From the NCBI GenBank assembly GCA_016182605.1, contig JACPGE010000014.1, positions 1 to 56,423 on the forward strand: 56,423 nt of DNA. Direction: 5' to 3'. The stretch comes from Candidatus Hydrogenedentota bacterium (GTDB lineage: Bacteria; Hydrogenedentota; Hydrogenedentia; Hydrogenedentales; JAEUWI01). A program made the translations under genes and the position numbers. The notes under the pieces are model-generated. The model did no database searches, was not told the DNA's origin, and saw nothing but the letters and a program-made list of their open reading frames with translations. Shown here piece by piece: positions 1 through 7,571 of the stretch (the stretch's first letter is position 1; the number at the start of each line of letters is the position of its first letter).

Positions 1-126
1 ACAATCCTACAGATCCTGAGCATCGGCCTATTCGAGAAAACGCCCATTTTACAGGCCTTTTCGAAGCATGACTCCACCAACAATACAGATGAATGTTGTA
101 ACCAATTGGAATTATTCAACTTCTAA
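1..126 (+). CDS. IS4-family transposase, C-terminal fragment (cut by window edge)
   Basis: Frame 1 is open from the first base to TAA at 124-126 and gives 41 residues containing the stretch LFEKTPILQAF and ending NQLELFNF. This ending is typical, from memory, of IS4-type DDE transposases of the DUF4372 subgroup, whose last residues are a Leu-rich helix with FEKTP followed by NQLxLF before the stop. The catalytic DDE core lies outside the window, so function cannot be judged. The gene is AT-rich compared with its neighbours, as expected for a mobile gene. No database search was possible; the identification rests on the C-terminal signature only. Confidence 0.65.
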   Translation, partial: TILQILSIGLFEKTPILQAFSKHDSTNNTDECCNQLELFNF

Positions 127-140
127 CCGGACACGAGTGA
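1..140 (+). mobile_element. Right end of an IS4-type insertion sequence
   Basis: The transposase fragment stops at 126 and the sequence taaccggacacgagtg follows directly. A short CCGGACA-type end just behind the stop codon is what I expect for the right inverted repeat of this IS group; that is memory-based inference, and the left end needed to prove it is outside the window. The dispersed two-hairpin repeat starts at 141, so the element ends immediately beside it. Confidence 0.5.
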
Positions 141-346
141 GCCCGCATATTTCACCACTTCAAGGCTTTCTTACAACACGCTCCTCTTGAGACGTGGTGA
201 ACTATGCTCAGCGTGACGATGGTGCTGGCGTTCACCGGGCGGGCTAACTCACGGGCTGTCTGGCGATACCGCCGTGCTTGTGGTGGCCATTGTGGGTCTA
301 AGAAGGAGTTACGGAACAAACGCGTGGAGCCCGTGATTTATCCGGG
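141..346 (+). repeat. Two-hairpin dispersed repeat, copy 1
   Basis: This copy starts GCCCGCATATTTCACCAC. It carries a first hairpin (arms at about 145-158 and 193-206), a conserved connector with TGCTGGCGTTCACCGGGC, and a second hairpin built from TCACGGGCT at about 249-257 and AGCCCGTGA at about 329-337. The second-hairpin loop matches copy 3 (shared GGTCTAAGAAGGA), whereas the first-hairpin loop is unrelated to copies 2 and 3. No reading frame is conserved among copies, so it is a structural, non-coding repeat. Confidence 0.85.
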
Positions 347-528
347 ATAGTTGCCATTTGCGGTCTTGATTGAGCCGAAAGTGGAGTGGGCCCCCTTTGG
401 ATTGCGCACAACTTCCGCGCCTCGGGCGTTTCGCTGGGTTGACTTACTTCGGGCGCCGTTGCTTCGAGTGATGCCGAGCGGCGCCTTTCCAGGAGGGCCT
501 GCAGCAAACTTCGTGTACGGGCTCTGCT

Positions 529-558
529 TTGGGCAATGAGCTGCTTCTTTGATATCAT
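529..558 (+). promoter_or_regulatory. Possible sigma-70 promoter for the gene at 590
   Basis: TTGGGC at 529-534 and TATCAT at 553-558 are separated by 18 bases and lie 31 bases before the start codon. The -35 box matches only the first three consensus bases, so support is weak. Confidence 0.3.
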
Positions 559-589
559 GTCCCCTCCACAACCCGTCTGAAGGAGTACC

Positions 590-1069
590 ATGAAGATTTC
601 CCTGCCCACGGACCTCGATACCATCCTGAAACCCCTCTTCGATGAATTGCCGCTCCATGCCGCCATGGGGCAACTCGTGGTGACCCGCGGGGCATCGCCC
701 GCGCACAAAGCCCTGGTGGAAAAGTTGGTGAAATTGCCCGAGGTCGGCGCAAACTCCGCCTTGGCCGCCGGGCTTTGGCTCTATGTGGACGAACTCGACC
801 GCAGCCACACCATTTCACAAAACGACAGTTCCCCCACCGGCTCCTACTGGCATGGGATCATGCACCGGCGCGAGGGGGATTTTTCCAACAGCCACTACTG
901 GTTTCACCGCGTGGGCAAGCACCCCGCCATGAGCAAACTGTCGAACTACGATGCGCACAGCTTCATCGACGCCGTGGAAGAACGCCACCACACGGCCCCG
1001 GCCGACCTGATGGCGCTCCAGCGGGCCGAATGGGCCAATCTCTTCGCCTGGTGCGCACAAAAGGAATGA
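590..1069 (+). CDS. Conserved hypothetical protein (159 aa)
   Basis: The start is well supported by AAGGAG at 579-584, five bases before ATG. The protein has no signal peptide or membrane segment and should be cytoplasmic. Its centre holds a striking run of aromatic and basic residues, SYWHGIMHRREGDFSNS then YWFHRVGKHP, which I recognise from uncharacterised proteins of planctomycetes, acidobacteria and relatives. Such a dense block of His, Arg, Asp and Trp suggests a ligand- or metal-binding pocket, but no activity is known to me. It opens the plus-strand run that continues with the Nfu-like scaffold about 110 bp downstream. The function remains unassigned. Confidence 0.8.
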   Translation: MKISLPTDLDTILKPLFDELPLHAAMGQLVVTRGASPAHKALVEKLVKLPEVGANSALAAGLWLYVDELDRSHTISQNDSSPTGSYWHGIMHRREGDFSNSHYWFHRVGKHPAMSKLSNYDAHSFIDAVEERHHTAPADLMALQRAEWANLFAWCAQKE

Positions 1070-1177
1070 AAACGGGCCCAGATTTGTCTTTGTTATAGCT
1101 TGGGTACCTTTCGCGGCGCGCTGCCGCCCGGAAACGATGTAACAGGGCCAAACCGGCCCAGGAGTATCCCCCTAACC

Positions 1178-2026
1178 ATGGCTGCCTGGTTTTCCAAGGT
1201 CTTCAAGACCGAAGATCCCACCAAAAATAGTGGTAACGCGGTTCCCGCGCCCGTGAAGACCGTCGCCACGGACAGGCCTGCCGCATATCCCGAGGGTGGA
1301 GCACCCTCCCCCCATACGCCGCCTTCCCGCGAGGTGGACGACCTGCCCAAAGCCCGGAAACTCGTCAGTGCGCCCATCCTGCTCGATGAGACCGAGGTCT
1401 CTGCCTGGAGCGACGAAATCCGCATCAAGGCCAAGCTGGACCCCCACGGATACACCATCGTGTTTCTGGTGGATCGTCCCGTCCTGGAGGGCCACAGTTT
1501 TATGGCGCGCGATCAGGATGGGGCTTTTGCCCACTCGCCACTGGCAGCATCCATCTTCGATTTGGGCGGGATTGTATCGGTTCTCATTCACAACATGACG
1601 GTTACCGTCAACCGCGACGGACGCCCCGATCAGTCCGTCGAAGAGGCCGCACGGGAAATCGGCGCCCAGATTCGCGCCCACCTGAAGAGCGGCATGCCCG
1701 TGCTGGACCCCGCCTACCTCGATCAAATGCCCCCGGTGGAGGAGATTCGCGCCGGCCTGCAGAAGGTGCTGGACCGCGAGATCAACCCCGGGATCGCCTC
1801 GCACAGCGGCTATATTACGCTGAACCGGGTGGAAGGCAACACGGCCTACATCACCATGGGCGGCGGATGCCAGGGCTGCGCGGCGAGTTCCATGACCCTG
1901 CGGCAGGGGGTGGAATCGGCCTTCCGGCTGGAGGTGCCCTTCCTCGGCGCGCTGCTCGATGAAACCGATCACACGGCGGGCATCAACCCCTTCTTCAAGG
2001 AACTGCCCGCGGGCATGGGACGCTGA
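1178..2026 (+). CDS. Nfu/NifU C-terminal domain iron-sulfur scaffold protein
   Basis: The preferred start is MAAWFSK at 1178 because AGGAG lies at 1160-1164; the frame is open back to 1100, but those extra 26 residues look non-coding. The 282-residue protein has a low-complexity N-terminus (to about residue 70). A middle domain follows with the Nfu N-terminal pattern FLVDRPV ... SPLAASIF ... VTV. The C-terminal NifU-like domain (about 180-260) carries the cluster-binding pair C231-x-x-C234 in GGGCQGCAASS. Proteins of this type receive or carry a 4Fe-4S cluster and pass it to apo-enzymes in the cytoplasm. The gene is followed after two bases by the 115-aa gene, and a NifU/IscU-like protein ends the same run, so the operon looks dedicated to Fe-S maturation. 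IspG at 6263 is one obvious Fe-S client nearby. Confidence 0.8.
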   Translation: MAAWFSKVFKTEDPTKNSGNAVPAPVKTVATDRPAAYPEGGAPSPHTPPSREVDDLPKARKLVSAPILLDETEVSAWSDEIRIKAKLDPHGYTIVFLVDRPVLEGHSFMARDQDGAFAHSPLAASIFDLGGIVSVLIHNMTVTVNRDGRPDQSVEEAAREIGAQIRAHLKSGMPVLDPAYLDQMPPVEEIRAGLQKVLDREINPGIASHSGYITLNRVEGNTAYITMGGGCQGCAASSMTLRQGVESAFRLEVPFLGALLDETDHTAGINPFFKELPAGMGR

Positions 2027-2028
2027 TT

Positions 2029-2376
2029 ATGCCAAGATTGGAAAAATTCACCGTCAAGATTCAGACCGGCGCTCAAGGGCTGGGCACCGTGCCGAAATAC
2101 AAGATCAATGGATTCCCCTTGGAGTTCGACACCCAGGAAGGGGGCACGGGCACCGGCGAGACCCTGCAGGTCATGGGGGAGGTGCAGAGCTTTCCCCACT
2201 CACTCACGCTGGACGGCCCCCGCGATGGCCAAGCCTGGGAAATCGAAGGGATGGAAGTGACCTACGAGGTCTACGGCCAGGATCCCTTCACGATCCGGCT
2301 CGGCGGTGTGAGGCTGGACGACGAGAGCGATCTCAATTTGTGGTACGAACGCCCCGCTGCGGTGCTGGATGTATAA
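2029..2376 (+). CDS. Hypothetical protein of the Fe-S operon (115 aa)
   Basis: This small acidic soluble protein starts two bases after the Nfu-like gene and ends three bases before the pterin dehydratase, so it is surely co-transcribed and probably translationally coupled. It has no cysteine, signal peptide or membrane segment. The sequence is rich in Gly, Asp and beta-branched residues and reads like a compact beta-sheet fold (KINGFPLEF, LDGPRDGQAWEIEGMEVTYEV). I do not recognise the family. Absence of cysteine argues against direct cluster binding; a chaperone-like or partner role in cluster delivery is only suggested by position. Confidence 0.75.
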   Translation: MPRLEKFTVKIQTGAQGLGTVPKYKINGFPLEFDTQEGGTGTGETLQVMGEVQSFPHSLTLDGPRDGQAWEIEGMEVTYEVYGQDPFTIRLGGVRLDDESDLNLWYERPAAVLDV

Positions 2377-2379
2377 GCC

Positions 2380-2721
2380 ATGAATGACGCATGCGCCCTA
2401 TTGGCGGAAAAAGACTGTGTGCCGTGCAAGGGCGGGGTGCCGCCGCTGACCGGCGGGGAACTGGCCCGCTGTTACGAAGCGCTGGGCCACGACTGGCAAA
2501 TGATTGAGGAACACCACCTCGAAAAGGAATTCCGCTTCAAGAATTTTCAGGAAGCGCTGGATTTCACGAACAGGGTCGGGGCCATCGCCGAAGCGCAGAG
2601 CCACCACCCCGACATCCTGCTGGCTTGGGGCAAGGCGAAGGTCACGATCTGGACCCACAAAATCAACGGCCTCACCGAAAGCGACTTCGTCTTCGCGGCC
2701 AAATGCGAACAGGCGGTATAG
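2380..2721 (+). CDS. 4a-hydroxytetrahydrobiopterin dehydratase (PCD/DCoH family)
   Basis: The 113-residue protein matches the PCD family in length and layout. An N-terminal CVPCKGGVPPLT motif leads into the PCD core, with the catalytic signature EAQSHHPDILLAW (H75 and H76) and the C-terminal WTHKINGLTESDFVFAA. The family dehydrates 4a-hydroxy-tetrahydropterin to the quinonoid dihydropterin during aromatic amino acid hydroxylation. Many bacterial genomes carry PCD without phenylalanine hydroxylase, where roles in molybdopterin or folate metabolism have been proposed. No hydroxylase is visible in the window. Its position between two Fe-S scaffold-type genes (gaps of three bases on each side) is unusual. 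The assignment to the family is secure; the physiological substrate is not. Confidence 0.92.
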   Translation: MNDACALLAEKDCVPCKGGVPPLTGGELARCYEALGHDWQMIEEHHLEKEFRFKNFQEALDFTNRVGAIAEAQSHHPDILLAWGKAKVTIWTHKINGLTESDFVFAAKCEQAV

Positions 2722-2724
2722 GCC

Positions 2725-3183
2725 ATGCCCTGCAAAGACGTCACCGAAATGATTCGCGTCGAAGTGGACGCGGAAGACCGCCTCACGCTTTACCGCTTCA
2801 TCAAGCGCACCTGCGGCCAGGGCGTGGGCACGGACACGCTGATTCTGCCCTTGCTCCAAGGCAAGACGGTGGATGAGATCCTCGCGCTGCAGCCTTTGGA
2901 GTTTATTGAGGAGCATCCGGTCGAAGAGGAAATCGAAGAATTCCTCAACCTCAAACACCTTATCGCCGTGCAGTCCACGCTGGAAGTGCTCACCGGCAAA
3001 GCCGCTGGCGGGCCAAACGACATCTGCGCCGCGGCGGAGATTCAGTTCGAAGACGGCATGACCATTATCGAGGCACGCATTTCGGTGGATTTGGTCACGG
3101 AAGAGATCAAGTCCTGCGGCGGCTGCAAAGGCTGTGGCAAGAACAAGAAGGCGCCTAAGAAGGCGATCGTCATCTTCAACTGA
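2725..3183 (+). CDS. NifU/IscU N-terminal-like Fe-S assembly protein with CxxCxxC tail
   Basis: The first 90 residues follow the IscU/NifU N-terminal layout: an early cysteine (PCKDVTE), RLTLYRFIKRTCGQGVG around the first scaffold cysteine, then LQGKTVDEIL and a FLNLKHLIAVQSTLEVLTG helix. The usual IscU tail HCS motif is not seen. Instead there is an ICAAAEI cysteine and a C-terminal KSCGGCKGCGKNKK cluster with two overlapping CxxC pairs. This could bind a metal or a labile Fe-S cluster. The gene begins three bases after the PCD gene and closes the operon. It is either a divergent scaffold or an adaptor for one; assignment to the wider NifU superfamily is by pattern, not by search. Confidence 0.65.
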   Translation: MPCKDVTEMIRVEVDAEDRLTLYRFIKRTCGQGVGTDTLILPLLQGKTVDEILALQPLEFIEEHPVEEEIEEFLNLKHLIAVQSTLEVLTGKAAGGPNDICAAAEIQFEDGMTIIEARISVDLVTEEIKSCGGCKGCGKNKKAPKKAIVIFN

Positions 3184-3191
3184 GCTGGGCC

Positions 3192-3221
3192 CATCCGTGT
3201 GCATCGGTGTCTATCCGTGGT
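3192..3221. repeat. Degenerate 10-nt micro-tandem array
   Basis: Three imperfect units (CATCCGTGTG, CATCGGTGTC, TATCCGTGGT) follow each other just behind the stop codon of the Fe-S operon. Similar ATCxGTGT arrays are, from memory, common between genes in planctomycete-like genomes. No coding role is seen. Confidence 0.55.
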
Positions 3222-3324
3222 TGAATTATTCCGGTGGTCGCAGATCAGCTTGTAGCAGTTTCATGCGCATAAAATTGAAGGTCTACAGAGTTAGCTAAAG
3301 AATCTTCAGCGTTATGCACTGGAA

Positions 3325-3759
3325 ATGACACGAATGTGTGACCTTGATCGTGAGATTGACCTGATACGGGCGTTCTTTCAGCCGATCCGCCGCGACCGTG
3401 CGGAGTGGATGGTGAGTACTCCGGGGAAGCGGATTAAATTTATCAATCGACTGGCCCATTGCCGTGACCTTGATGAACGGTTCACCACGTGGCTTGCCCC
3501 ATCTGTGAAGCACACTCCCGATATTCTGCGATTGCTTCGGGAGCGTGGCGCGCCGGAAACCTGCTATGTCGTCTCACTGTTGTCCTGTGCGGACGGCAAG
3601 ATTATGCCGCTGGAAGACGCGTTAGATGCCGTGGTTGGTATTAGCTTGGGATCTCTAATCTCGTGCATACCTGGGCGCTTGGCTTTCTTCGAATCGGAGG
3701 ATCGTGGGGCGCGGTGTATTCTTGAAAGACCAGCAACTGGCTCTGTCAGTCGAGAATAA
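3325..3759 (+). CDS. Conserved hypothetical protein (144 aa)
   Basis: The protein is soluble, with no signal or membrane segment. The N-terminal half is a basic helical region (RAFFQPIRRDRAEWM, then HCRDLDERFTTWL). The C-terminal half carries a segment I recognise from uncharacterised bacterial proteins: ETCYVVSLLSCADGKIMPL, then a Gly-rich SLISCIPGRLAFFESED. No catalytic signature is recognised. An in-frame ATG at 3334 is an alternative start and neither has a convincing Shine-Dalgarno site. The gene is isolated between the Fe-S operon and the inverted repeat pair; codon use and GC are a little lower than in its neighbours. The downstream stretch 3760-4148 has no supported gene. Confidence 0.65.
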   Translation: MTRMCDLDREIDLIRAFFQPIRRDRAEWMVSTPGKRIKFINRLAHCRDLDERFTTWLAPSVKHTPDILRLLRERGAPETCYVVSLLSCADGKIMPLEDALDAVVGISLGSLISCIPGRLAFFESEDRGARCILERPATGSVSRE

Positions 3760-3814
3760 GGGCGGAGCGTATACAGCGGCCAAATCTTGGTATGCCACAT
3801 CTGTAATCAGATTT

Positions 3815-3863
3815 CTCGTTGCCAAGGTCCTCCTTGGCAATGCGGTCTTTGGTGCTCTGCACC
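3815..3863 (-). repeat. Palindromic repeat, left inverted arm
   Basis: The 49-base module holds two perfect short palindromes: TTGCCAAGG-TCCT-CCTTGGCAA (3819-3840) and GGTGC-TCT-GCACC (3851-3863). Its reverse complement matches 4068-4116 at 41 of 49 positions by eye. Confidence 0.8.
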
Positions 3864-4067
3864 ATCGAAATTCCCTGGCCCAATCCCGGCATACGCTGAG
3901 TAATCCTGGCATGGCCGCACCTTTCTGGGCGCTGGCGTTGCGCCAGCTTATGGGCGAATCCACGACGCCTCCTTGCTCTTATTACTTGGGAGAACTCAAG
4001 GAGAACTTTGGTAAAGAGGTTGACGCGGTGATGTTGCTGCGGGCCGGGGTAGTCCTGGGTATGACGG

Positions 4068-4116
4068 GGTGCGGAGCACCGGGGACGGCATTACCAAGGG
4101 GGACCTTGGTAACGAG
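4068..4116 (+). repeat. Palindromic repeat, right inverted arm
   Basis: This is the partner of 3815-3863 in opposite orientation, with GGTGC-GGA-GCACC (4068-4080) and TTACCAAGG-GGGA-CCTTGGTAA (4091-4112). Some arm changes, such as G-C to A-T pairs at the foot of the second palindrome, are compensated on both sides, so pairing is kept. About 200 bases of non-coding sequence lie between the two arms. Confidence 0.8.
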
Positions 4117-4148
4117 GAGAATTGCTGGATGCTTGCACGATGGTCGCG

Positions 4149-4445
4149 TTAGTTGAATTTGGTTGGATCCAACAATCGCGCGCCGTGGTGGACCAGCACT
4201 ATGTCAACGCGTTCTTCCGCGCAGCGATAAACGATCCGATAGCTTCCAAACACTATTTCTCGAACGGCTGGGTCATCAGTTTCTGGTACCACTCCGCCGG
4301 ATGCAGGGAAATAAGCCAGTCGCTCGGCGGCTGCAAACACGTCCGTTGCAAATAGTTGAGCAAAGTGGGGTGAGTCGATAGCAATGAATTCTGCGATGGC
4401 TTCGAGGTCGTCAAGAGCGCGAGGCGTCCATCTCACTTCAACCAT
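4149..4445 (-). CDS. RelE/ParE-family toxin of a type II toxin-antitoxin pair
   Basis: The 98-residue protein has the ParE/RelE pattern: an N-terminal VRWTPRALDDLEAIAEFIA helix pair, a central VREIVFGSYRIVYRCAEERVDIVLVHHGARLL sheet region in which the strand GSYRIVYR is the family hallmark, and a short tail. Members either poison DNA gyrase (ParE) or cleave mRNA on the ribosome (RelE); this sequence looks closer to ParE, but the two cannot be separated by eye. Its start overlaps the stop of the antitoxin gene upstream by 13 bases, the usual arrangement. It lies next to the inverted palindromic repeats and is probably a mobile accessory module. Confidence 0.88.
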   Translation of the reverse strand: MVEVRWTPRALDDLEAIAEFIAIDSPHFAQLFATDVFAAAERLAYFPASGGVVPETDDPAVREIVFGSYRIVYRCAEERVDIVLVHHGARLLDPTKFN

Positions 4446-4615
4446 TTGGCCATTCTCTCCCGGGCGGCTTCGTGCGAGAGGGTGTTCTGGTCTTCAGACT
4501 GTTGCAGGCCTCGCTCCAATTTTGCCATGAAAAGCAGACGTTCCATGGCGTCTTCAAAGCTGGCGTCGGCGGGAAGATTTTCCACGGCTTGGCGCACTTT
4601 TTCCTGTATGGTCAT
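4433..4615 (-). CDS. Antitoxin partner of the RelE/ParE toxin (60 aa)
   Basis: This small helical acidic protein begins MTIQEKVRQAVENLP and ends with a charged tail, AARERMAKWLK. AGGAG lies seven bases before the ATG. It precedes and overlaps the toxin gene, the standard antitoxin-toxin order. The N-terminal half contains a predicted amphipathic helix region (VRQAVENLP, FEDAMERLLFMAKLERGL), similar to short antitoxins that wrap the toxin with a C-terminal helix. No clear ribbon-helix-helix or HTH motif is visible, so autoregulation cannot be inferred from sequence. The function is assigned mainly from context. Confidence 0.8.
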   Translation of the reverse strand: MTIQEKVRQAVENLPADASFEDAMERLLFMAKLERGLQQSEDQNTLSHEAARERMAKWLK

Positions 4616-4713
4616 GGCGGCACTCCTGGTGGCTTGAAGCTCATTCTAACACAAGACAGCGCCATTGTCCTTTGAGCCCACTCTCTCCCGGGCGGCGCGC
4701 CGTTCGTCCAGGA

Positions 4714-6033
4714 CTACCGCAGGCGCTTCAAGTAAACTTCCTTGAACTGCACCTTCATGGGTGGCCCCGAGCGGAGCTGCAGGGCCAGAATACCCGAGGC
4801 ATCAAATTCCTTTTCATCGTTGTCGATGAACTCCGCCGAGACCTTGCCATTGATCGTCAGCACGATGCGGTGCCCGTCCGCATAAACGTGATAATCGTTC
4901 CACTCCCCGGGCGCCCGTAAGCCAACGGGTTCCCCCGCAGGGGTGCAGGTGCGCGTACCGTCGGCGTCGACCACCGTCTTGTGGCCGTTGGGCGCCATCA
5001 GCGGCTCGCGCGTGGTGTATTCATCGGCCAGCGCGCCGCACCAGGGACCGCCGGGGAGGATATCGGCCTGATAGCCAATGCCCATGCCGTCCTCCTCGCG
5101 GATTGTGCTGCGGAACTGAATGCCGGAATTGCCCGAGTTTCCGGCAAGCCGGAACTGGGCCTTGAGCTCGAAGTCCGCAACGTCGCCGCCTTGCCAAACC
5201 AAGTATTGGTTCGATTCACAGGGGCGCGCCTCCGTGGACTCGGCCGTAATGGCGCCGTCTTCCACAGACCAGAATCCCATATCGGGCGCGCTCCAACCCG
5301 AGAGCGAAACGCCGTCAAAAATGGAGACATATTCGCCCGCGCCCGTGTCGGCGGCCTTGGCCCAGAGCTTGACATCGTCGAACCAGCCCACATCGTTGAA
5401 GCTGCCCAGCCCGAGCCCGCCATGGCGAAACGTCGTATCGCTGGCACGCATGATGGGGCGCGTCATATCGTCGAAAAAGACTTCTATGTTACCGGCCTGC
5501 GCATCCCGGACGATGCGCACGTTGTGCCAATCGTCTCCCCATTTCGTGCCACTGCTTCGTTCGGTGGCAATGGATTTGCGTTCGGCGTTATCCACGATGA
5601 AGATGGTATTGGCGCCCTCGTCCGACACTGGCGCCAAGTGGGTGTAGTAAAACTGGTACTCGCTCTCGACGTTGTACACAATGCACAAGTCCTGATGGGC
5701 ATATTCTTTCGCGCGATGCTGCAAACGCGCCTCGAATATGAAGTCCCCTGCGGTAAACCTGTCCACTGTGGCGACCGATCTCGGCGCGAGATAGTCCCGC
5801 TCAACGCCGCCCGCGGTGAACAGGGATAGCACATGGTTGCCGGAGCCCTCCTCTTTCTCAATTCTCCAGTTTCCGGGATCGGTGCAGGTCCAGCCGTCCA
5901 TTCCGGATTCGAAGTCGTCTTCAAAGACAAGCGCCAGGTCCGCCTTCTCCAGGGTGAAGGAGGTGCTACACCACAAGCTCGCAATGACGAGGGTCATCAC
6001 CCAACGTGCCCCAATATAGTTTCGGCTCCCCAT
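4714..6033 (-). CDS. Secreted DUF1080 (3-keto-disaccharide hydrolase-like) protein
   Basis: An N-terminal signal peptide is visible (hydrophobic VMTLVIASLWCSTSF), so the 439-residue protein is exported. Residues about 35-225 form a concanavalin/LamG-like domain starting FEDDFESGMDGWTC and ending at WFDDVKLWAKA. Residues about 240-439 form a DUF1080 domain with the usual opening IFDGVSLSGWSAP, the SGNSGIQFRS motif and the closing GILALQLRSGPPMKVQFKEV. DUF1080 proteins are abundant in PVC bacteria and some are 3-keto-glycoside hydrolases; here both lobes have the same lectin/hydrolase fold type. AGGAG precedes the ATG by eight bases. It is divergent from ispG and stands alone, probably acting in extracellular or periplasmic sugar breakdown. 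Confidence 0.85.
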   Translation of the reverse strand: MGSRNYIGARWVMTLVIASLWCSTSFTLEKADLALVFEDDFESGMDGWTCTDPGNWRIEKEEGSGNHVLSLFTAGGVERDYLAPRSVATVDRFTAGDFIFEARLQHRAKEYAHQDLCIVYNVESEYQFYYTHLAPVSDEGANTIFIVDNAERKSIATERSSGTKWGDDWHNVRIVRDAQAGNIEVFFDDMTRPIMRASDTTFRHGGLGLGSFNDVGWFDDVKLWAKAADTGAGEYVSIFDGVSLSGWSAPDMGFWSVEDGAITAESTEARPCESNQYLVWQGGDVADFELKAQFRLAGNSGNSGIQFRSTIREEDGMGIGYQADILPGGPWCGALADEYTTREPLMAPNGHKTVVDADGTRTCTPAGEPVGLRAPGEWNDYHVYADGHRIVLTINGKVSAEFIDNDEKEFDASGILALQLRSGPPMKVQFKEVYLKRLR

Positions 6034-6186
6034 CTTCAGGTCTCCTGATAGCCGGAACAGAATTCGAAATCCCGTTCACAGCGTTTTTGAAATGTTCAAG
6101 GCTCGTTTTGTGCTCTGCGGACAACTTCGCCGATTAGAGTAGCCGCCCGGCCCGCATTCCACAAGTCCACGCTCCCCGCCGCCCGG

Positions 6187-6216
6187 TTGAGGTTATTTCA
6201 GGTCTGGCAGTATAAT
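6187..6216 (+). promoter_or_regulatory. Sigma-70-type promoter for ispG
   Basis: TTGAGG at 6187-6192 and a perfect TATAAT at 6211-6216 are 18 bases apart, 47 bases before the ispG start codon, with AGGAG directly upstream of that start. Confidence 0.6.
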
Positions 6217-6262
6217 AAATACAGGCAGCAGCAGCCCACAGCCACCCCAGGAGCCCATCCCC

Positions 6263-7501
6263 ATGTCCTTTTTTCCCCGCGCACAGACCATTCCCGTAGA
6301 GGTCGGCGGCATCACCGTCGGTGGCAATGCGCCCGTAGTTGTCCAGTCCATGACGAACACCGACACGGAAGACGCCGCCGCGACGGCGGAGCAGGTCTAT
6401 GAACTTGCGGAAGCGGGTTCGGAACTCGTGCGCATCACGGTGAACACGCCCAAGGCCGCCGAGATGGTGCCGGAGATAGTCCAGCGTTTGCACGATCGCG
6501 GTTGTTCCGTGCCGGTCATCGGCGACTTCCACTTCAATGGGCACCGGTTGCTCTCCAAGTATCCCGGATGTGCGGAGGCCCTGGCCAAGTACCGCATCAA
6601 CCCCGGCAATGTGGGAAAGGGCGTCAAGCGCGACGAACAATTCGCCACCATCTGCGAGATTGCGCGGGACAACAACAAGCCCGTGCGCATCGGCGTGAAC
6701 ATGGGATCGCTCAATCCGGAACTTGTGCTGGAGAAGATGCAGGAGAACACGGATCAGGACTTCGGCAAGGACTCGGACGAGATCATGAACGAATGCATGA
6801 TCATCTCCGCGTTGCAGTCCACGGAACTCGCGCAGGAATGCGGGTTGCGCGAAGACCAGATCATCATCTCCTGCAAGACCAGTGTGCCCCAGTACCTCAT
6901 CCAGCTCTACCGCGAACTCAGCGCCAAGACCCGCCAGCCCCTGCATCTCGGTCTCACCGAGGCGGGCATGGGCATGAAGGGCCAGATCTGGTCGGCCGCT
7001 TCCATGGGCGTGCTGCTCGCGCAGGGCATCGGCGACACCATCCGCGTTTCGCTCACGCCACAGCCGCGGGGAGACCGCCGCGAAGAGGTCTACGCCGCGC
7101 AGGAAATTTTGCAGTCGCTGGGCCTGCGCCAGTTCGCACCGAGCATCACCGCGTGCCCCGGCTGTGGCCGCACCACGAGCACTACTTTTCAGGAACTCGC
7201 AAATGAGACCCAGGCCTACGTGCGCCTGCGCATGCCGGACTGGAAGAAAGACTACGACGGGGTGGAGGGCTTGAAGGTCGCGGTCATGGGCTGCGTGGTA
7301 AACGGTCCCGGCGAGAGCAAGGCCGCGAATATTGGCATCAGCCTGCCTGGCAACGGAGAAGACCCGGTGTGCCCCGTGTTTGTCGATGGCGAGCGCTATG
7401 CCAACTATTCGGGAGATAAAGATAGCCTTTCGCAGCAGTTCCGGGATTTGCTGGAGGGCTACGTGGAGAAGACCTATCCGAAGAAGACAGCGGGGGTGTA
7501 G
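6263..7501 (+). CDS. ispG: 4-hydroxy-3-methylbut-2-en-1-yl diphosphate synthase
   Basis: The 412-residue protein opens with the IspG signature TIPVEVGGITVGGNAPVVVQ and SMTNTDTEDAAAT, continues with the TIM-barrel motif VGNFHFNG-like GDFHFNGHRLL and NPGNVGKG, and ends with the reductase-like 4Fe-4S domain. The cluster ligands are all present: C298 and C301 in CPGCGR, C344 in GCVVNGPGE, and E351. The enzyme converts methylerythritol cyclodiphosphate to HMBPP in the non-mevalonate isoprenoid pathway and needs an intact cluster. It is about 40 residues longer than the E. coli enzyme, mostly in the linker before the last cysteine and at the C-terminus. It has its own promoter and is followed by two LPS kinase genes. 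Confidence 0.97.
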   Translation: MSFFPRAQTIPVEVGGITVGGNAPVVVQSMTNTDTEDAAATAEQVYELAEAGSELVRITVNTPKAAEMVPEIVQRLHDRGCSVPVIGDFHFNGHRLLSKYPGCAEALAKYRINPGNVGKGVKRDEQFATICEIARDNNKPVRIGVNMGSLNPELVLEKMQENTDQDFGKDSDEIMNECMIISALQSTELAQECGLREDQIIISCKTSVPQYLIQLYRELSAKTRQPLHLGLTEAGMGMKGQIWSAASMGVLLAQGIGDTIRVSLTPQPRGDRREEVYAAQEILQSLGLRQFAPSITACPGCGRTTSTTFQELANETQAYVRLRMPDWKKDYDGVEGLKVAVMGCVVNGPGESKAANIGISLPGNGEDPVCPVFVDGERYANYSGDKDSLSQQFRDLLEGYVEKTYPKKTAGV

Positions 7502-7505
7502 GGGG

Positions 7506-7540
7506 TATAGGTCGTATAAACCTATAGGTCCTATCGTTCC
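7506..7540. repeat. Degenerate 9-nt micro-tandem array
   Basis: Four imperfect units (TATAGGTCG, TATAAACC, TATAGGTCC, TATCGTTCC) lie directly behind the ispG stop codon. The type resembles the arrays at 3192 and 21871 in position and unit length but has a different unit sequence. Confidence 0.55.
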
Positions 7541-7571
7541 TGCGCAGCTTAATTCTCAGGATTATCCTATC

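Noticed and set aside
3704-4156. A 150-codon plus-strand frame and an opposing 102-codon frame
   Set aside because: They cross both inverted palindromic arms, lack a ribosome-binding site and a plausible protein composition, so they are by-products of the repeat.
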